The notes under the pieces are model-generated. The model made no database searches and was not told the DNA's origin. It saw only the letters and a program-made list of their open reading frames with translations. From contig BDSI01000122.1 of the NCBI GenBank assembly GCA_003117195.1, forward strand, positions 146,030 through 210,029: DNA of 64,000 nucleotides. Direction: 5' to 3'. This DNA comes from Eudorina sp. 2006-703-Eu-15 (taxonomy: Eukaryota > Chlorophyta > Chlorophyceae > Chlamydomonadales > Volvocaceae). Position numbers and translations under genes: made by a program. Below are positions 33,001-42,093 of the stretch, piece by piece. Each line of letters opens with the position of its first letter. The first letter of the stretch is position 1.

Positions 33001-34896
33001 GGGGCAAGGCGGTGTGCCTCACCCGCTGCGGCTTCATGGAGGCACTGGCGAGACTGGCGGAGGAGCTGGCGCCGCCGCCGCTGGAGGAGGTGCGGATAAC
33101 GGCGGGGAAGGGGAAGGGGAAGGGGAAGGGGGGGGGAGGGGGTTAAAAAGAAACAGCCCAGACGCACCCAGCCCGTCGACAAGTACTTACCAACCATACT
33201 TACCGGTACCTGAAAGGCAGAGGAGGAAACGCAAGCGAAAGCAAAGAGGCCGCGCGACCCCCGGCGGCGGGGGGGGAGGGGGAATGTATAGGGAAAATCC
33301 CATTGGAGATTGCTAGACACATTCATTGTGGGGAAGGGGGGCCGGGGGGGGGAAGTGCGGGTGGGGATGGGTCGGAGGGTGCGCGGGCTGGGGCGGTGAC
33401 GTGCAGTCGCCTCCACACCACTCCACTCCAATCGAGGTCTCAGGGCACTAGTCGGGAGGGGCATCCCCGGTCCCCATGACCCCCGGGTCACGGGGGTCAG
33501 CTTGGGGGTGGGTACACAAGACGCCTGGCGCCTCGGGGATGTACGACGGGTACGGTGGGTATATGTGTATGTGTGTATGTGGGACCCCCTCCGGGCTGTT
33601 TTCCTGTTGACAACCCCCTCCCCCCTTCCCCTTTCTCCGCGCAGGTGGCTGAGGCGATGCGCGAGGCGGGGCTCCACGGTCGGGAGCTGCGGGTGGCCCT
33701 GGAGCAGCCCTGGGGGTACTACTACAACGAGGTGGGTGGCGCGGCGGGGTGGGGCAGGTGAAATTGAAAAAAGAAATGAACCCCCCAAAACCAGGCCCAG
33801 GCACACCCAGAAAAAATCATACTTATGTGGCGAGGTACCTGCATAGCAATGGAAATATAGATACCGCGCGCGGGGCGGGTGAGGGGGGGGTCTGGGAAAG
33901 GTGTGGGGGGCTGGGTTGGGCGGGGTGTGGTGTGTATTGTGGGTATGTGGAGGGGGGAGGGAGTCAGGGACGTGGGCGGCGACTGGCGACCGGCGACTGG
34001 CGACTGGCGACTGGCGACTGGCGACTGGCGACTGGCGACTGGCGACTGGCGACTGGCGACTGGCGACTGGCGACTGGCGACTGGCGACTGGCGACTGGCG
34101 ACTGGCGACTGGCGGCTGCCCGCCGGAAGCACTTCCAGAGGGGCCCCCCCTTCAGCGGCAGATACCGATTGCCGTATTCAGGCCGCACGACCATTTCCTG
34201 GCCGCCCCCACCGCAACGCACCACAACCCGCCACCTGTGGGAGCTCGTCCGAATGCCGTACAGGCTCCAACTCTCCGCCATGGTGGTGTCCACTCGACCC
34301 CGGACACCCCTAGAAACTCCCGCCCCCTCTCATCGCACTCACCCTTCTCCCCCCACCACCCCGGCCCTATCACCCTCCCCGGGCCCTCCCCGGCCCTGCT
34401 GCCCCGCTGCCCCCTCCCCACTTTGCCCCCCCCCCCGCCCCAGCTGCCCGTGGAGCTGCTGGTAGCTCGCCGCATCGCCGCCGCGGAGGCCGCCGCCGCC
34501 CGCAGCACCACCACCGGCGGCGAGGACTCCGCGGTCCCCAGCGTCCAGAACTCCACCTCACGGCTCGATATGGGACCCGGTCCCGCACCCGCCACCAGCA
34601 CCAGCACCAGCGGCGGTGCCGGCGGCACCCGCCCCTCCGCCGCGATGCCGCCCTCCGGCGCCGCCAGCGTGGCCCACGGCCGCCCCTCCCTGGCGGGGGC
34701 GGCGGCGCCGGCCCCCGCCCCCGTCAGCACCTCGCCGCCGTCCAGCTGGAACTCCCTGCCCAAGTTGTCGTACAGGCTGGAGGCCCTCCTGGAGCTGATG
34801 ATGTCGCGGCTGCGGGATCACTGGGAGTGCGATGACAACGCGCAGCTGGCGGCGCGGCTGCAGGCCACCGCCGTCACCTTGCAGTCTGCGGCGTAG
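21056..34896 (+). CDS. Large protein, ~1455 aa, 20 exons, helical C-terminal half; unknown function
   Basis: Exons: 21056-21233, 21410-21912, 22517-22774, 23216-23337, 23608-23701, 24126-24160, 24713-25170, 25506-25816, 26280-26388, 26671-26717, 27295-27438, 27854-27998, 28774-28968, 29743-30455, 30939-31032, 31624-31781, 32228-32318, 32917-33089, 33645-33731 and 34444-34896. All phases fit and TAG ends the frame. The N-terminal half is mostly Ala/Ser/Pro/Gly-rich, with a Gly-His run in exon 8 (GHGHGHGAGHGHGHG). From exon 13 on it is compact and helical: RKDWHRVVRKDP, VFTYYSMQ, FVHDCGLVNPGD, LLRFEWFESLLRLATMR, MWTREVLPVMLP, FMEALARLAEELA. This rhythm recalls the EF-hand-like helical modules of large flagellate and alga proteins, but I cannot name the family. 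No signal peptide or membrane helix. Introns are full of family A and C repeats. Confidence 0.85.
22431..22472 (+). repeat. Intron repeat family A, plus copy
   Basis: CAGCAGCGCAGTATACATAC followed by a diverged core, ending 44 bases before the acceptor of exon 3 of the 20-exon gene. Confidence 0.7.
22806..22890 (-). repeat. Intron repeat family A, long minus copy
   Basis: Begins 31 bases after a donor with GGTATAGGAAATGGGTAGAC and continues through CTGCGCTGCTGCCAGAG. It is the reverse complement of 16183-16262 over ~80 bases. Confidence 0.85.
22947..22972 (+). repeat. Repeat family E copy
   Basis: Contains GTTTCGCTGTCTT followed by a GG-TGGAC variant of TTGAC; same motif at 23438, 31994, 36064 and 36371. 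Confidence 0.5.
23152..23180 (-). repeat. Repeat family C fragment
   Basis: GGGTTTATTTCTTTTTTC, the reverse complement of the family C start (GAAAAAAGAAATAAACCC), upstream of exon 4 of the 20-exon gene. Confidence 0.5.
23366..23390 (-). repeat. Intron repeat family A, diverged minus copy
   Basis: GGTAGGGGTAATGGGTAGGC, 28 bases after the donor. It is paired with a plus copy at 23501-23530 in the same intron, making a terminal inverted pair. Confidence 0.5.
23438..23462 (+). repeat. Repeat family E copy
   Basis: GGGGTTTCGCTGTCTGCTTG; lies between the two inverted family A copies of intron 4. Confidence 0.5.
23501..23530 (+). repeat. Intron repeat family A, plus copy
   Basis: AATGTCTACCAATTTGCTAT followed by ACCCCCC, 77 bases before the acceptor of exon 5. 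Confidence 0.8.
24032..24060 (+). repeat. Intron repeat family A, plus copy
   Basis: CAATATGTCGACCAACTTCC then TGTACGCC, 65 bases before the acceptor of exon 6. Confidence 0.75.
24666..24690 (+). repeat. Intron repeat family A, plus copy
   Basis: CGTCTACCAATTTTCTATAC then GCC, 22 bases before the acceptor of exon 7. Confidence 0.75.
25312..25355 (+). repeat. Intron repeat family A, plus copy
   Basis: CCGCAGCGCAGTTTGAAAAT followed by GTCTACCAATTTCCTATATC in intron 7, upstream of a second diverged copy. Confidence 0.85.
25411..25458 (+). repeat. Intron repeat family A, diverged second copy
   Basis: TGCGCAGTATATGAGTATGT then GTCCACCCACGTCCTCTACC, 47 bases before the acceptor of exon 8. It is tandem with 25312-25355. 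Confidence 0.55.
25919..25984 (-). repeat. Intron repeat family A, minus copy
   Basis: GAATAGGTAGATGTATTCAA then CTGTGCTACTGCCAGAG and GTCCGGTGAAGAGTCAAC; the reverse complement of 16183-16250. Confidence 0.8.
26609..26640 (+). repeat. Intron repeat family A, plus copy
   Basis: CCAATGTGTCTACCAATTTC then CTAATCCCCCC, 30 bases before the acceptor of exon 10. Confidence 0.8.
27230..27257 (+). repeat. Intron repeat family A, plus copy
   Basis: TATATGTCTACCATTTCCTA then TACCCC, 37 bases before the acceptor of exon 11. Confidence 0.8.
27581..27626 (+). repeat. Intron repeat family A, plus copy
   Basis: CCAGCAGTGCAGTTTGAACC then AATGTCTACCCATGTCC, mid intron 11. Confidence 0.7.
28391..28416 (+). 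repeat. Intron repeat family A, diverged plus copy
   Basis: GCCTACCAACCTCCTATATC in intron 12; only the core end is recognisable. Confidence 0.45.
28540..28772 (+). repeat. 230-base C/T tract ending at an acceptor
   Basis: Almost pure CCCCTCCCCCC/TTCCCCCC sequence immediately before the CAG acceptor of exon 13. It acts as an extreme polypyrimidine tract; the other strand is a G-quadruplex-rich tract. Confidence 0.85.
29471..29576 (-). repeat. Repeat family C, full-length minus copy
   Basis: About 105 bases ending CCCGGGTTTATTTCTTTTTT then CAATTT. Its reverse complement matches 33759-33872 end to end, including GTGGCG-GGTACCTGCAT and ACCGCGCGCGG. Located in intron 13. Confidence 0.85.
30481..30524 (-). 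repeat. Intron repeat family A, minus copy
   Basis: GGTATAGGAAATTGGTGGAC then ATTTTCTCGATCTGCGCTG, 25 bases after the donor of intron 14. Confidence 0.8.
31033..31266 (+). repeat. (GGGGGC)n tract starting at a donor site
   Basis: About 230 bases of GGGGGCGGGGC units beginning within the donor GTGAGG of intron 15. Strong G-quadruplex potential at the 5' end of the intron. The long Pro/Ala/Arg-coding frames on both strands are artefacts. Confidence 0.9.
31994..32025 (+). repeat. Repeat family E copy
   Basis: CCCTTTTGCGGTTTCGCTGT then CTTTAATTATAAAGG, in intron 16. Confidence 0.6.
32366..32400 (-). repeat. Intron repeat family A, minus copy
   Basis: GGGGATAGGAAACTGGTTGA then CTTATTCAAACTCGGG, 47 bases after the donor of intron 17. 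Confidence 0.75.
32423..32478 (+). repeat. Repeat family C, partial plus copy
   Basis: TAAATTGAAAAAAGAAATAA then ACCCG and CCCGGGCACACCCAGCATAA; lies between two minus copies of family A. Confidence 0.8.
32480..32530 (-). repeat. Intron repeat family A, minus copy
   Basis: GGGAAATAGGAAATTGGCAG then ACACTCTTATTCTGCGCTGC and TGCCAG; second minus copy in intron 17, directly after a family C copy. Confidence 0.8.
33285..33327 (-). repeat. Possible diverged family A minus copy
   Basis: TGTATAGGGAAAATCCCATT then TTGCTAGACACATTCATTG in intron 18; the start and the GACACATTCA portion fit, but the middle differs. Confidence 0.35.
33759..33872 (+). repeat. Repeat family C, full-length plus copy
   Basis: Starts GTGAAATTGAAAAAAGAAAT, 27 bases after the donor of intron 19, and ends near ATACCGCGCGCGG. 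Full-length match to 29471-29576. Confidence 0.85.
33976..34114 (+). repeat. (ACTGGCG)n minisatellite, ~19 units
   Basis: Nearly perfect 7-base units over about 139 bases in intron 19. Because 7 is not a multiple of 3, all three frames read a similar repetitive peptide, which explains overlapping open frames here. Confidence 0.95.
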
Positions 34897-35577
34897 GAGG
34901 TCAGCAGCAACCTTCCCCTCTCACTCCCTTCCTCTCTCCCTCCCTCGTGGAAGGGGGGTGGCCGCATTTGTGTGGCGCGGCGGTGACCTGCAGCGGCGGC
35001 GGCGGCAGCAGCGGCAGCGGCAGCCGCGGCGGCGGCGGTCGCCGCTGCAGTTGGACGTGGTGCACCGGGTTGGCGAACAGGACGTGCGCGAGCAACGCCA
35101 AGTCGGGCAGTGCCACCTCGCTGCGTCCGGAACCGAAAACGGAAACATGAAACGGAAAACGGGTGTGCGAATGGGAATGGGCGTGAGCAATGGGCGTGGG
35201 CATGGTTACAGAGACGGGCACCCGGGTAAGGGGGCTCAGAGGGGCCCACGGGGCGGCCCCACAGTTGGCCGGTGTGGGACCGGGGGTGCGGATCCGGGTG
35301 CCGACCGGACCCCGAGGGCCACCGGAGCGCCACAAGGTGGGGGTGCCGGCAGCACAGCGGAGGGAGCAGGAGGCACGCAGACAGGAGGCAGGAGGCGCGC
35401 AGACCAGGAAGATATCGGGGGTGGAGGTGGATGGTAGGTGGGCGGGCGGCTGAACTTCCCCTTTTCAGGCGTCATGACGCCCAGGCCGCATCGGAGAAAT
35501 TGAACTCTGGTTCTTGCATTGCACCCCAGTTGCAGTTGTGCTTCTAGCCGACAGCGCCCCCTCGTCGTCCAAAGGCG

Positions 35578-35726
35578 GCGGAGGGCAGGGAGGGCAGGCG
35601 GGGGGGAAGGGCAGGGAGGGCAGACGGGGGGAAAAGGGCAGGGAGGGCAGGCGGGGGGGAAAGGGCAGGGAGGGCAGGCGGGGGGGAAAGGGCAGGGAGG
35701 GCAGGCGGGGGGGAAAGGAGGGAGGG
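35578..35726 (+). repeat. G-rich minisatellite, ~27-base unit
   Basis: Five to six tandem units of GGGCAGGGAGGGCAGGCGGG followed by GGGAAA, with small length changes. Confidence 0.9.
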
Positions 35727-36063
35727 GACCATCCCACACAGGCTGTGTGAGGTCCCGCCCCGCCGCGGGGGGGGGGTGCCAGGTGCGAGGTGGTGGTGGC
35801 CTTGGAAGAGGGGCCAGCCGCCGACGACGACGGCGACGACGGGCTCGGGCTCGGCTGCAGCCGCCCGACTCGGCCGCGCCATGTGCCGCCAGGTGGGGGG
35901 TGGGGGTCCGGGTCCGGGTCCGGGTCCGGCTTCAGGTGGGGGTCCGGGTTGCGGTCCGGGGGGTACCGTATGAGGGCTGCCCGCACACGGGCGCCTGTAC
36001 TGCACGCCACCGGCGTGGTTTTTAGGTGTGGGGGAGTGGGTGGGGTGGGTGGGATGGGAAGGG

Positions 36064-36097
36064 AGTTTTGCGGTTTCGCTGTCTTTGTTGACAAAAA
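36064..36097 (+). repeat. Repeat family E copy
   Basis: AGTTTTGCGGTTTCGCTGTC then TTTGTTGACAAAAA; best match to 31994-32025. Confidence 0.65.
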
Positions 36098-36370
36098 GGA
36101 GGGGAGTTGGCCGGGAGAGGGTGTCGTGTCGCGGGTGTCGGTAGCGTCGGTGCTGATTCAGGAGAGGTGGAACTGGGGTGGCGGTGTTGAGATTGAGGGA
36201 CCGGGGCTGGAGTGCGGGCGGTGGAGCCATCCATCCGAGAGCCCCCCGCAGCCATCCATCCGCCGGCAGTTGAACGGGGCATCATCCGTTGCCGCACCGT
36301 CGTTGAGGGGACATGGGGGCATGGTGGGTCGAGAGGTGGTGGGGTTGGCCACAGTTACTACGCAATTGGT

Positions 36371-36405
36371 GATTTTCCGCGATTTTGCTGTCTTGATCGA
36401 CATAA
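36371..36405 (+). repeat. Repeat family E, diverged copy
   Basis: GATTTTCCGCGATTTTGCTG then TCTTGATCGACATAAGG. Confidence 0.5.
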
Positions 36406-37596
36406 GGGTGGGGTTGGCCCCGACATTTGGAGGAGGAGGAACGGGTGGGTGAGCCAAGCAGTTCAGCTCAGTGCGGGGCGGGACGGGCCGACAGGGCTGG
36501 GAGCGAGACGAACCCTTCTCCAGCCGCCTCCCTGCCCCATACCCGCTTCCTCCCCGCACCCCCATACCCCCACCCCCCACCCCACACACCCATTCACGTG
36601 ACCCACATCCGCCGGGTTGCTCTTCGTTGACCTGTTGACACACACCGCACACCCACGTCGTTGCGATTATACCGCAGTTGTCCCCGCCAAAGAAGAACAT
36701 GTTGAGCTCGCAGTCGAGTATGTTTGTTGAGAACAGGTTTGGCGGAGGAATGGATGTGCGGGCCCGGCTGGAGGGATCGGGAGAGGAAGCGGTAGATCGA
36801 CTCATGGAGGGTGGAGGATGGGCGGATGGGCGGCCCTGGAGGTGGTGTGTGTAGGGGGGTGGGGGGGGGTGGGGGGGCTGGGGCACGAAGCCTCGGCTTG
36901 GCGCCAAATTCGTGCGATGTAGTCGTGCAGTTGTGCACATTCCCGATCGCGAGATGCGGTTCGGTCCTAGTGTGCCGTCTTGCTGCGTAGGACAGTTGAG
37001 GGACCCGGAACCTGCACTACAAGTCCCAAAACCCAATTTGCGATGTGTCACCCGAAGCCAATCAACCTGGAGACGAGGAACCAATTGCAACTCAAGTCGT
37101 CATATGAGCAATAAAAAAGGCACTTCAGGATTTGGGATGTACGACAACTGGAAGTTAAGAGGACGGGCGTTGTTGATTTGAAGCCGGACCTCTAAACGTA
37201 TCAGATACTAGTATGCTTAAGCACAGTATGCCATCCAGTTATACATGACATTTTGTCATCCTTTCTTTCGAATCCTGCGCGCCCTCGTCGGGCCACCATC
37301 TTTTATAATCTAGTGTGATACACATCTTTGTGCAAGTAAAGATGAATATACTGATATTTGTTAGGACTGCCGCGGAGTGGGCAGCGAACGTCTAACCTAG
37401 CGTCTTATTAGCATGGTCCCAGACAATTTACAGCCGCGCGGCGCACCGTTGTATGCGAAGAACCCTCTATACCAAACAGATGCTCATGATTCTGGCCGCG
37501 TTGTTCAATATACAGGCACGTCTATCTGTTTTTGACTCGGGCTCCCTTAAGACAGCGTTCGTAATACTCAGCGGACGTTACGCAGGATTTGCTGAG

Positions 37597-38946
37597 ATGG
37601 CAGATCGCGACGGAAACACGTTTGTAAGGAGTGCCGCTGAGGCGGGCACATTTCCGTTCGCCCGAAAACCGGAGGTATGTCGTTCATGCCATTGCCTTTT
37701 CGGTTGCGCTTCAAGTTATGTTGATTCTGTTGACTGGTAGAACCAAGTAAAGGAACAGCTTGTAAGGTCGAAACCTGCCGTTAGCGCGTCCACCCAACCC
37801 GCGTCCACCCAACCCACCCACAGGCACTGGTTATTCCCGCCCCCTATTCGCTTCAATGTTTGGTTGTTCGCCACACCTCGAGCGACCTAGTGCACGATCA
37901 CCGCACGTAGGTTGGAGGACACGCAAGGTTGCGTCGCGACACGGCCCTCGCCTCATGAGGGCGTGCTTGTCGAGGCACCCTTCTGCCAACCGCCTGTCCC
38001 ATACCTGTTCTACAGGATGCGCTGGCGCCCTTCCTCGAGAGCTTGCGGTTGGTCCAGGGGGACCCCATGTACCGGGCGATATCCGCACAGATGGAGAGCC
38101 TCTACCAGGTGAGGCGCGTCAGAGGGGCTGCCGACCATTGCGGGCCCGCCGTGACCGCCGCATCTGAAGGCGAAGCGCTTTCGCCCCCCTCGTACGTGCG
38201 ACCGGTCAATAATACATCTATCCCCGCGGCTGTCCCTGTTGTGCCCAGGTCTTCAAGGACCTCCACGAGCAGGACCAGGCCGAGATCAGGTGCGGTCCCG
38301 GGGGTGCAGAGACCTGCCGGTGCTGGTGCGCCCCCGTCCAATCGACGTGAACATGTACTCCTTAAGAGATAAACATTCTCCTTTTCCTCCTCTTCCCCCT
38401 CCACTCTCTCGCAGGAAGCTCCTGCTAGCTCTGGAGTCCCAGAAGCAGCAGCTGCACCAGCTAGCCTCGGAGAACGACGGCGTGCGGCAGCAGCTGCTGG
38501 CTCGGGAGCGGGAACTGGCGGCTGCGGCGCTAGCGGCGGCGGCCGCGAAGCAGCTGGCTCGGGACCAGCAACAGCAGCTGGCGCCGGGGACGGTGGGGCT
38601 CGTGGCGGGGCGCCAGCGGGCGTCCACGCGTATGAGTGCCGGGTTGAACCAGCCGGAGGAGCTCCACGACCGCTCCTATGACTCGGGGGATACCGCACCA
38701 AACGGACCGGGCCTCAGCGGCCGGTCGTCGGTGACCCAGCAACGGAGCTCCCACCGCCCCGGTGCGGCCGGCAGGGAAGCCATGGAGGCGCCGCTGCCGG
38801 CGACCGCGCCCGCATCCAGCAGGACCGACGGGGGCAGCTCAGGCAGCGATCGGCGAGACCGGCCCGTGGCCAAGCGGGGACGACGGGAGTACTTCATACT
38901 GTTCCTGCCGTACATGCTCCACCCCGCGCATCACTGCTGGCGGTGA
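37597..38946 (+). CDS. Coiled-coil protein, ~247 aa (may fuse to next gene)
   Basis: Four exons: 37597-37674, 38016-38108, 38249-38289 and 38415-38946 (TGA), phases 0, 0 and 2. The protein starts MADRDGNTFVRSAAEAGTF, then PFLESLRLVQGDPMYRAISA, KDLHEQDQAEIRKLLLALES and a clear coiled coil (QKQQLHQLASENDGVRQQLL) running into an Ala-rich helix and a Ser/Gly/Arg-rich tail ending with a hydrophobic FILFLPYML stretch. An in-frame ATG at 37453 could be an earlier start, but the codons before 37597 look non-coding. No family recognised. A donor at 38943 (CG|GTGAGA) inside the last codons would allow splicing in phase to the membrane-anchor exon at 39312, giving one 576-residue protein. The two-gene and one-gene models cannot be separated without transcripts. 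Confidence 0.68.
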
Positions 38947-39311
38947 GAGCTACCACGTTGCGCCTACACCCTCGTGTGTGCGCAGCCTGCGCGGCTGTGG
39001 CTGACGGAGACCGGCAATGAGGTGTTGCTGCGGTGCATAGGGTGGTTTACTGCTCTTGGGGCTCTCCGCGATTGGGGGGGCACACTGCTTTTGCATTCCC
39101 CGACGCATAGTTCATCGCCGGGCGGGCGGGCGGGGCGGTATGGCTGACCGCGTCGGTACACTTTCCGTCCCTAGCCCCCCGTCCCAGTGGCAAGTTAGTA
39201 GCTGGTAGGCAGCGGGGCCAGGCCCCCAACCACCCCTGCGGCGAGGGCCGAGATCACGCCTGGTGACAATCGGTGGAGCCACCAGCGGTCGTAGCATCAT
39301 GCGCGCCACAG

Positions 39312-40684
39312 GACCGCTTGTGCCGCACGTGCCGATATTGCACGTGAAGCAGCACGCTGTCATGCGAGAAGGAGGGGAGCGGAAAATGTGGCGCGCTTCT
39401 GCCGCTTACGGCCCTCCCGCTTCTGCGCCCTGGTCAGGTTCTACGCGGCGTGGCAGTACTCGTGGAGCACCCGCCGGACGATGTGGCTGGCGGCCGCCTG
39501 GGTGCTGGTCTTCCTGCTGGCGGTGGGGCTGCTGGTGGGGCTGCTGGTGCCCTGGAAACGAATGGGCGCAACCAGCTTCACGATGGGGCCCGAGGTGGTG
39601 GCGGTGGGGGCGAGCAGCGTCAGCCTGGTGATGCAGCTGAACCGCGAGGCCGCCGTGTACTACGTGGTGGTGCCGGCGGCGGCGACTGCGGGAGCGCCCG
39701 GCGGCAGGTGAGGCGCTGTGGGGGGAAGGGGGTGGCGGCGCTGTGGGGTCGGACGGATTCAGACGGCAGGCTGCATGCGCTGCTGCCGCAGCCAGGACGG
39801 ACGGGACGCCGAGCAGCTGCCAAGCACTGCTGGGTGTACCGTATGTCAGCCGCAGCTTCCCCACCGCCTGAGAACCGCGGGAGATGTGTGCCCGCACCGG
39901 ACGGTCGGTGGGTTTACGGTATGCGCACTATGGAAACGGGTGTTTGACAGGAAGAGTTGTTGAGTTACTTTGCGACGGTGCATGGACCTGCAGTGTATGG
40001 TGTGGCCTGACGAGCGCCTGACCTCAGCTGTCTTCCCGCCACGCACCGCCGTGCGCCCGTGTCCACGTGATGTGGCGTGACGTGCTCAGGCGGCGGCTGA
40101 CAGGCGACCACGCGGCGTCGGCGCTGGTATCCGGACGCCCCTCGGACAGTGGCGTACGGAAGCTAGGTTTCCGTATTCCGTACTGGCATCGGGCCATGCC
40201 GTGGCGGCCACCGCAGTTGACGAGCGCCCGGCGGGGGCGCAGCCTGGCGGGTGTGGCGCTGTTGCAGCTGAATGACGTGGAGGCGGACGATGTGCAGGAC
40301 ATGGCGAAGGGTTCGGTGGGGACGGATGGGTCACTGTACCCGTACACCATTGCGTGTGGTTTGGTGGATGTGCCCCTGAAACGCACCAACTACACGCTGA
40401 CGGTGAGCAACGGAGTCCCGTCGCCTGGCTTGAACTCGAGTGCGACGGCCGCCGCAGCAGGCGAGTGCACGGGCAGCTTTGGGATGGCGCTCAACGGCGT
40501 GTGGCCGATTGTGTCCAACGGGCCTTTCTTTGAGCGGCGCTGCCAGCGGTGTCCGGTGATACTGCCCGGCACGGCGTATGTGGCTCTGCTGTTCGGGGAT
40601 GGGGGTCGCCGCACCGGCATTGCCCAGGTTCGCTTCACCACCTTGGCTGCTTCCCCACCGCCGCCGGTGTCCACTGCGGCGTAG
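39312..40684 (+). CDS. Membrane-anchored protein with lumenal/extracellular domain
   Basis: Two exons: about 39312-39707 and 40090-40684 (TAG), junction phase 2. The first has no ATG ahead of the membrane helix, so its 5' end is probably an acceptor (CACAG at 39307-39311), which argues for an upstream exon, perhaps the preceding gene. Basic text (RRRGAENVARFCRLRPSRF) leads into one strong membrane helix (WLAAAWVLVFLLAVGLLVGL). Then follows a beta-rich domain: GPEVVAVGASSVSLVMQLNR, AAVYYVVVPA, and in exon 2 TNYTLTVSNG, a four-Cys region with RRCQRCPVILPGTAYVALL, and the end TTLAASPPPPVSTAA. Positive residues before the helix suggest a type II orientation with the C terminus outside or in the lumen (inference). 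Family not recognised. Confidence 0.62.
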
Positions 40685-42093
40685 GCCTGCACGCCAGGCA
40701 GCACGGGGCTGGGCTTGTCGAAAGCATATGTGCAGAGAACGTTGAACTGTGCGGTTGCTGACCAACGTTGCGTCCTTGCGTTGAATGCGGTATGAGCCCG
40801 TGGGGGGATGTGTTGCCTGTGGGGCAGTCGTTGTGGAGCAGGTTGGCACCCATGCCATGGTTGGCGCGAACCCTGCAGTTGGCCGAATGAATTGGCGAAC
40901 AAATGAGCGTCTCCCGGCTTCCGTTATGAACCATATGACTGCGTTTTAGGCACTCGTATTTACGGACGGCGCCAACTGCTGCGTGTGTGAATGGGGTTTG
41001 AGGGCGGTGGCATGTTGGATACGAAGGTGAGCCCGTGTCCGCCGCGCCAGGAGGTAAGCCCGGCGGCCGTTGGGCTTCCAGTTCCGTTGATATGCCGAGA
41101 GCGCCGATGGCAGGCCATGGGTCATCCATGCGACTAGGGTTGCTGAGAATGCATCCTATGACCGGTCAGGTGTTTTTGACAGGCGCAAGCAAAGTCTCCT
41201 CATGTCGGCGCCGCAGATAAGAGGTGGCCACACGGGTTGCATGTGAACTTCCGTGTTTACACGGGGTGGGATCGATGGATGACAACAGTATCCGAAGTTC
41301 CGTACTGACACAGGGTTGTTTTTTCACCGGTGACGTGAATTTCCAGTGTCCGGCGTCATCACTCTCGTATATGTCACTTCCACGATGCTTCGCACACCTG
41401 GACAAAACGTATCACATCGGAATTCACAGCAGAAAGCATATGCACTAAAAATCAAGGAATCCGCACGCTTGCATGGGCCCGCCAGCCCGACCAGGCCGTT
41501 CGCACGATCGGCGCACACACCCCGCAGCTCACATATTTGCACCCATTGGCAAGGGCGCAACCGCAGAGGAAGTATATTGCACCTGTGTATGTACCAACAT
41601 AGCGTAGATTGCCAGCCACTGTACGAACCTATCATCCAAACTGTAGTCACATACCAGGATCCAGCCCTCCTTGCGCATTAAAGTGTCCCAAGCATCCGCA
41701 ACCGCCGCCCCTAACACGCATCCTATGTACGGCAACCAAGCCCGCTGCCATGAGTAAGATGTCATCTTGCGAATCCAATCGGGTTGATTGCAGGGTCTTC
41801 GAACGCACTCCCAGCTGTAGCGCCCGTCACGAATACGCAAATTACGCCGCGAGCCACAGTTAACGCATGCCTAACAGGCCTGTACAAGACATCATCTGTC
41901 AAGCTGCGCGAGGAACACCCTGCCTAGTCCTGTCGGCCAGCTATGATCACTACCACCGCTGAGCTATGCACCAGCTCTAGACTAAGCCCTCATGACAAAG
42001 AACATGCAACGCGCGCCAGCAGCTACTGCGATACATGGCTGGTACCCACTCATGGTACCCACTCATTCCGCTGCAGCCCCCAAGGGATCACCC
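40685..42093. other. Convergent intergenic region
   Basis: About 1.4 kb between two genes that face each other. Composition is balanced and no frame has coding character. TTACA at 41257-41261, a TGTAA on the minus strand, lies 833 bases after the giant gene's stop and could be its poly(A) signal. No clear signal was seen for the plus-strand gene. Confidence 0.5.

Larger units (their letters stand above)
34897..37596. other. Intergenic region with minisatellite and family E repeats
   Basis: About 2.7 kb. The left half is GC-rich and holds GCGGCGGCAGC runs near 35000, a G-rich minisatellite at 35578-35726 and two family E copies. From about 36900 the composition becomes balanced. Several long open frames on both strands are Pro/Gly/Arg-rich shadows of repeats. 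The 3' end of the 20-exon gene and the promoter of the next gene should be here. Confidence 0.5.

Noticed and set aside
36158..37090. 310-residue minus-strand open frame
   Set aside because: Pro/Ser/Thr-rich text over repeats with no domain and no splice partner; it includes family E repeat sequence.
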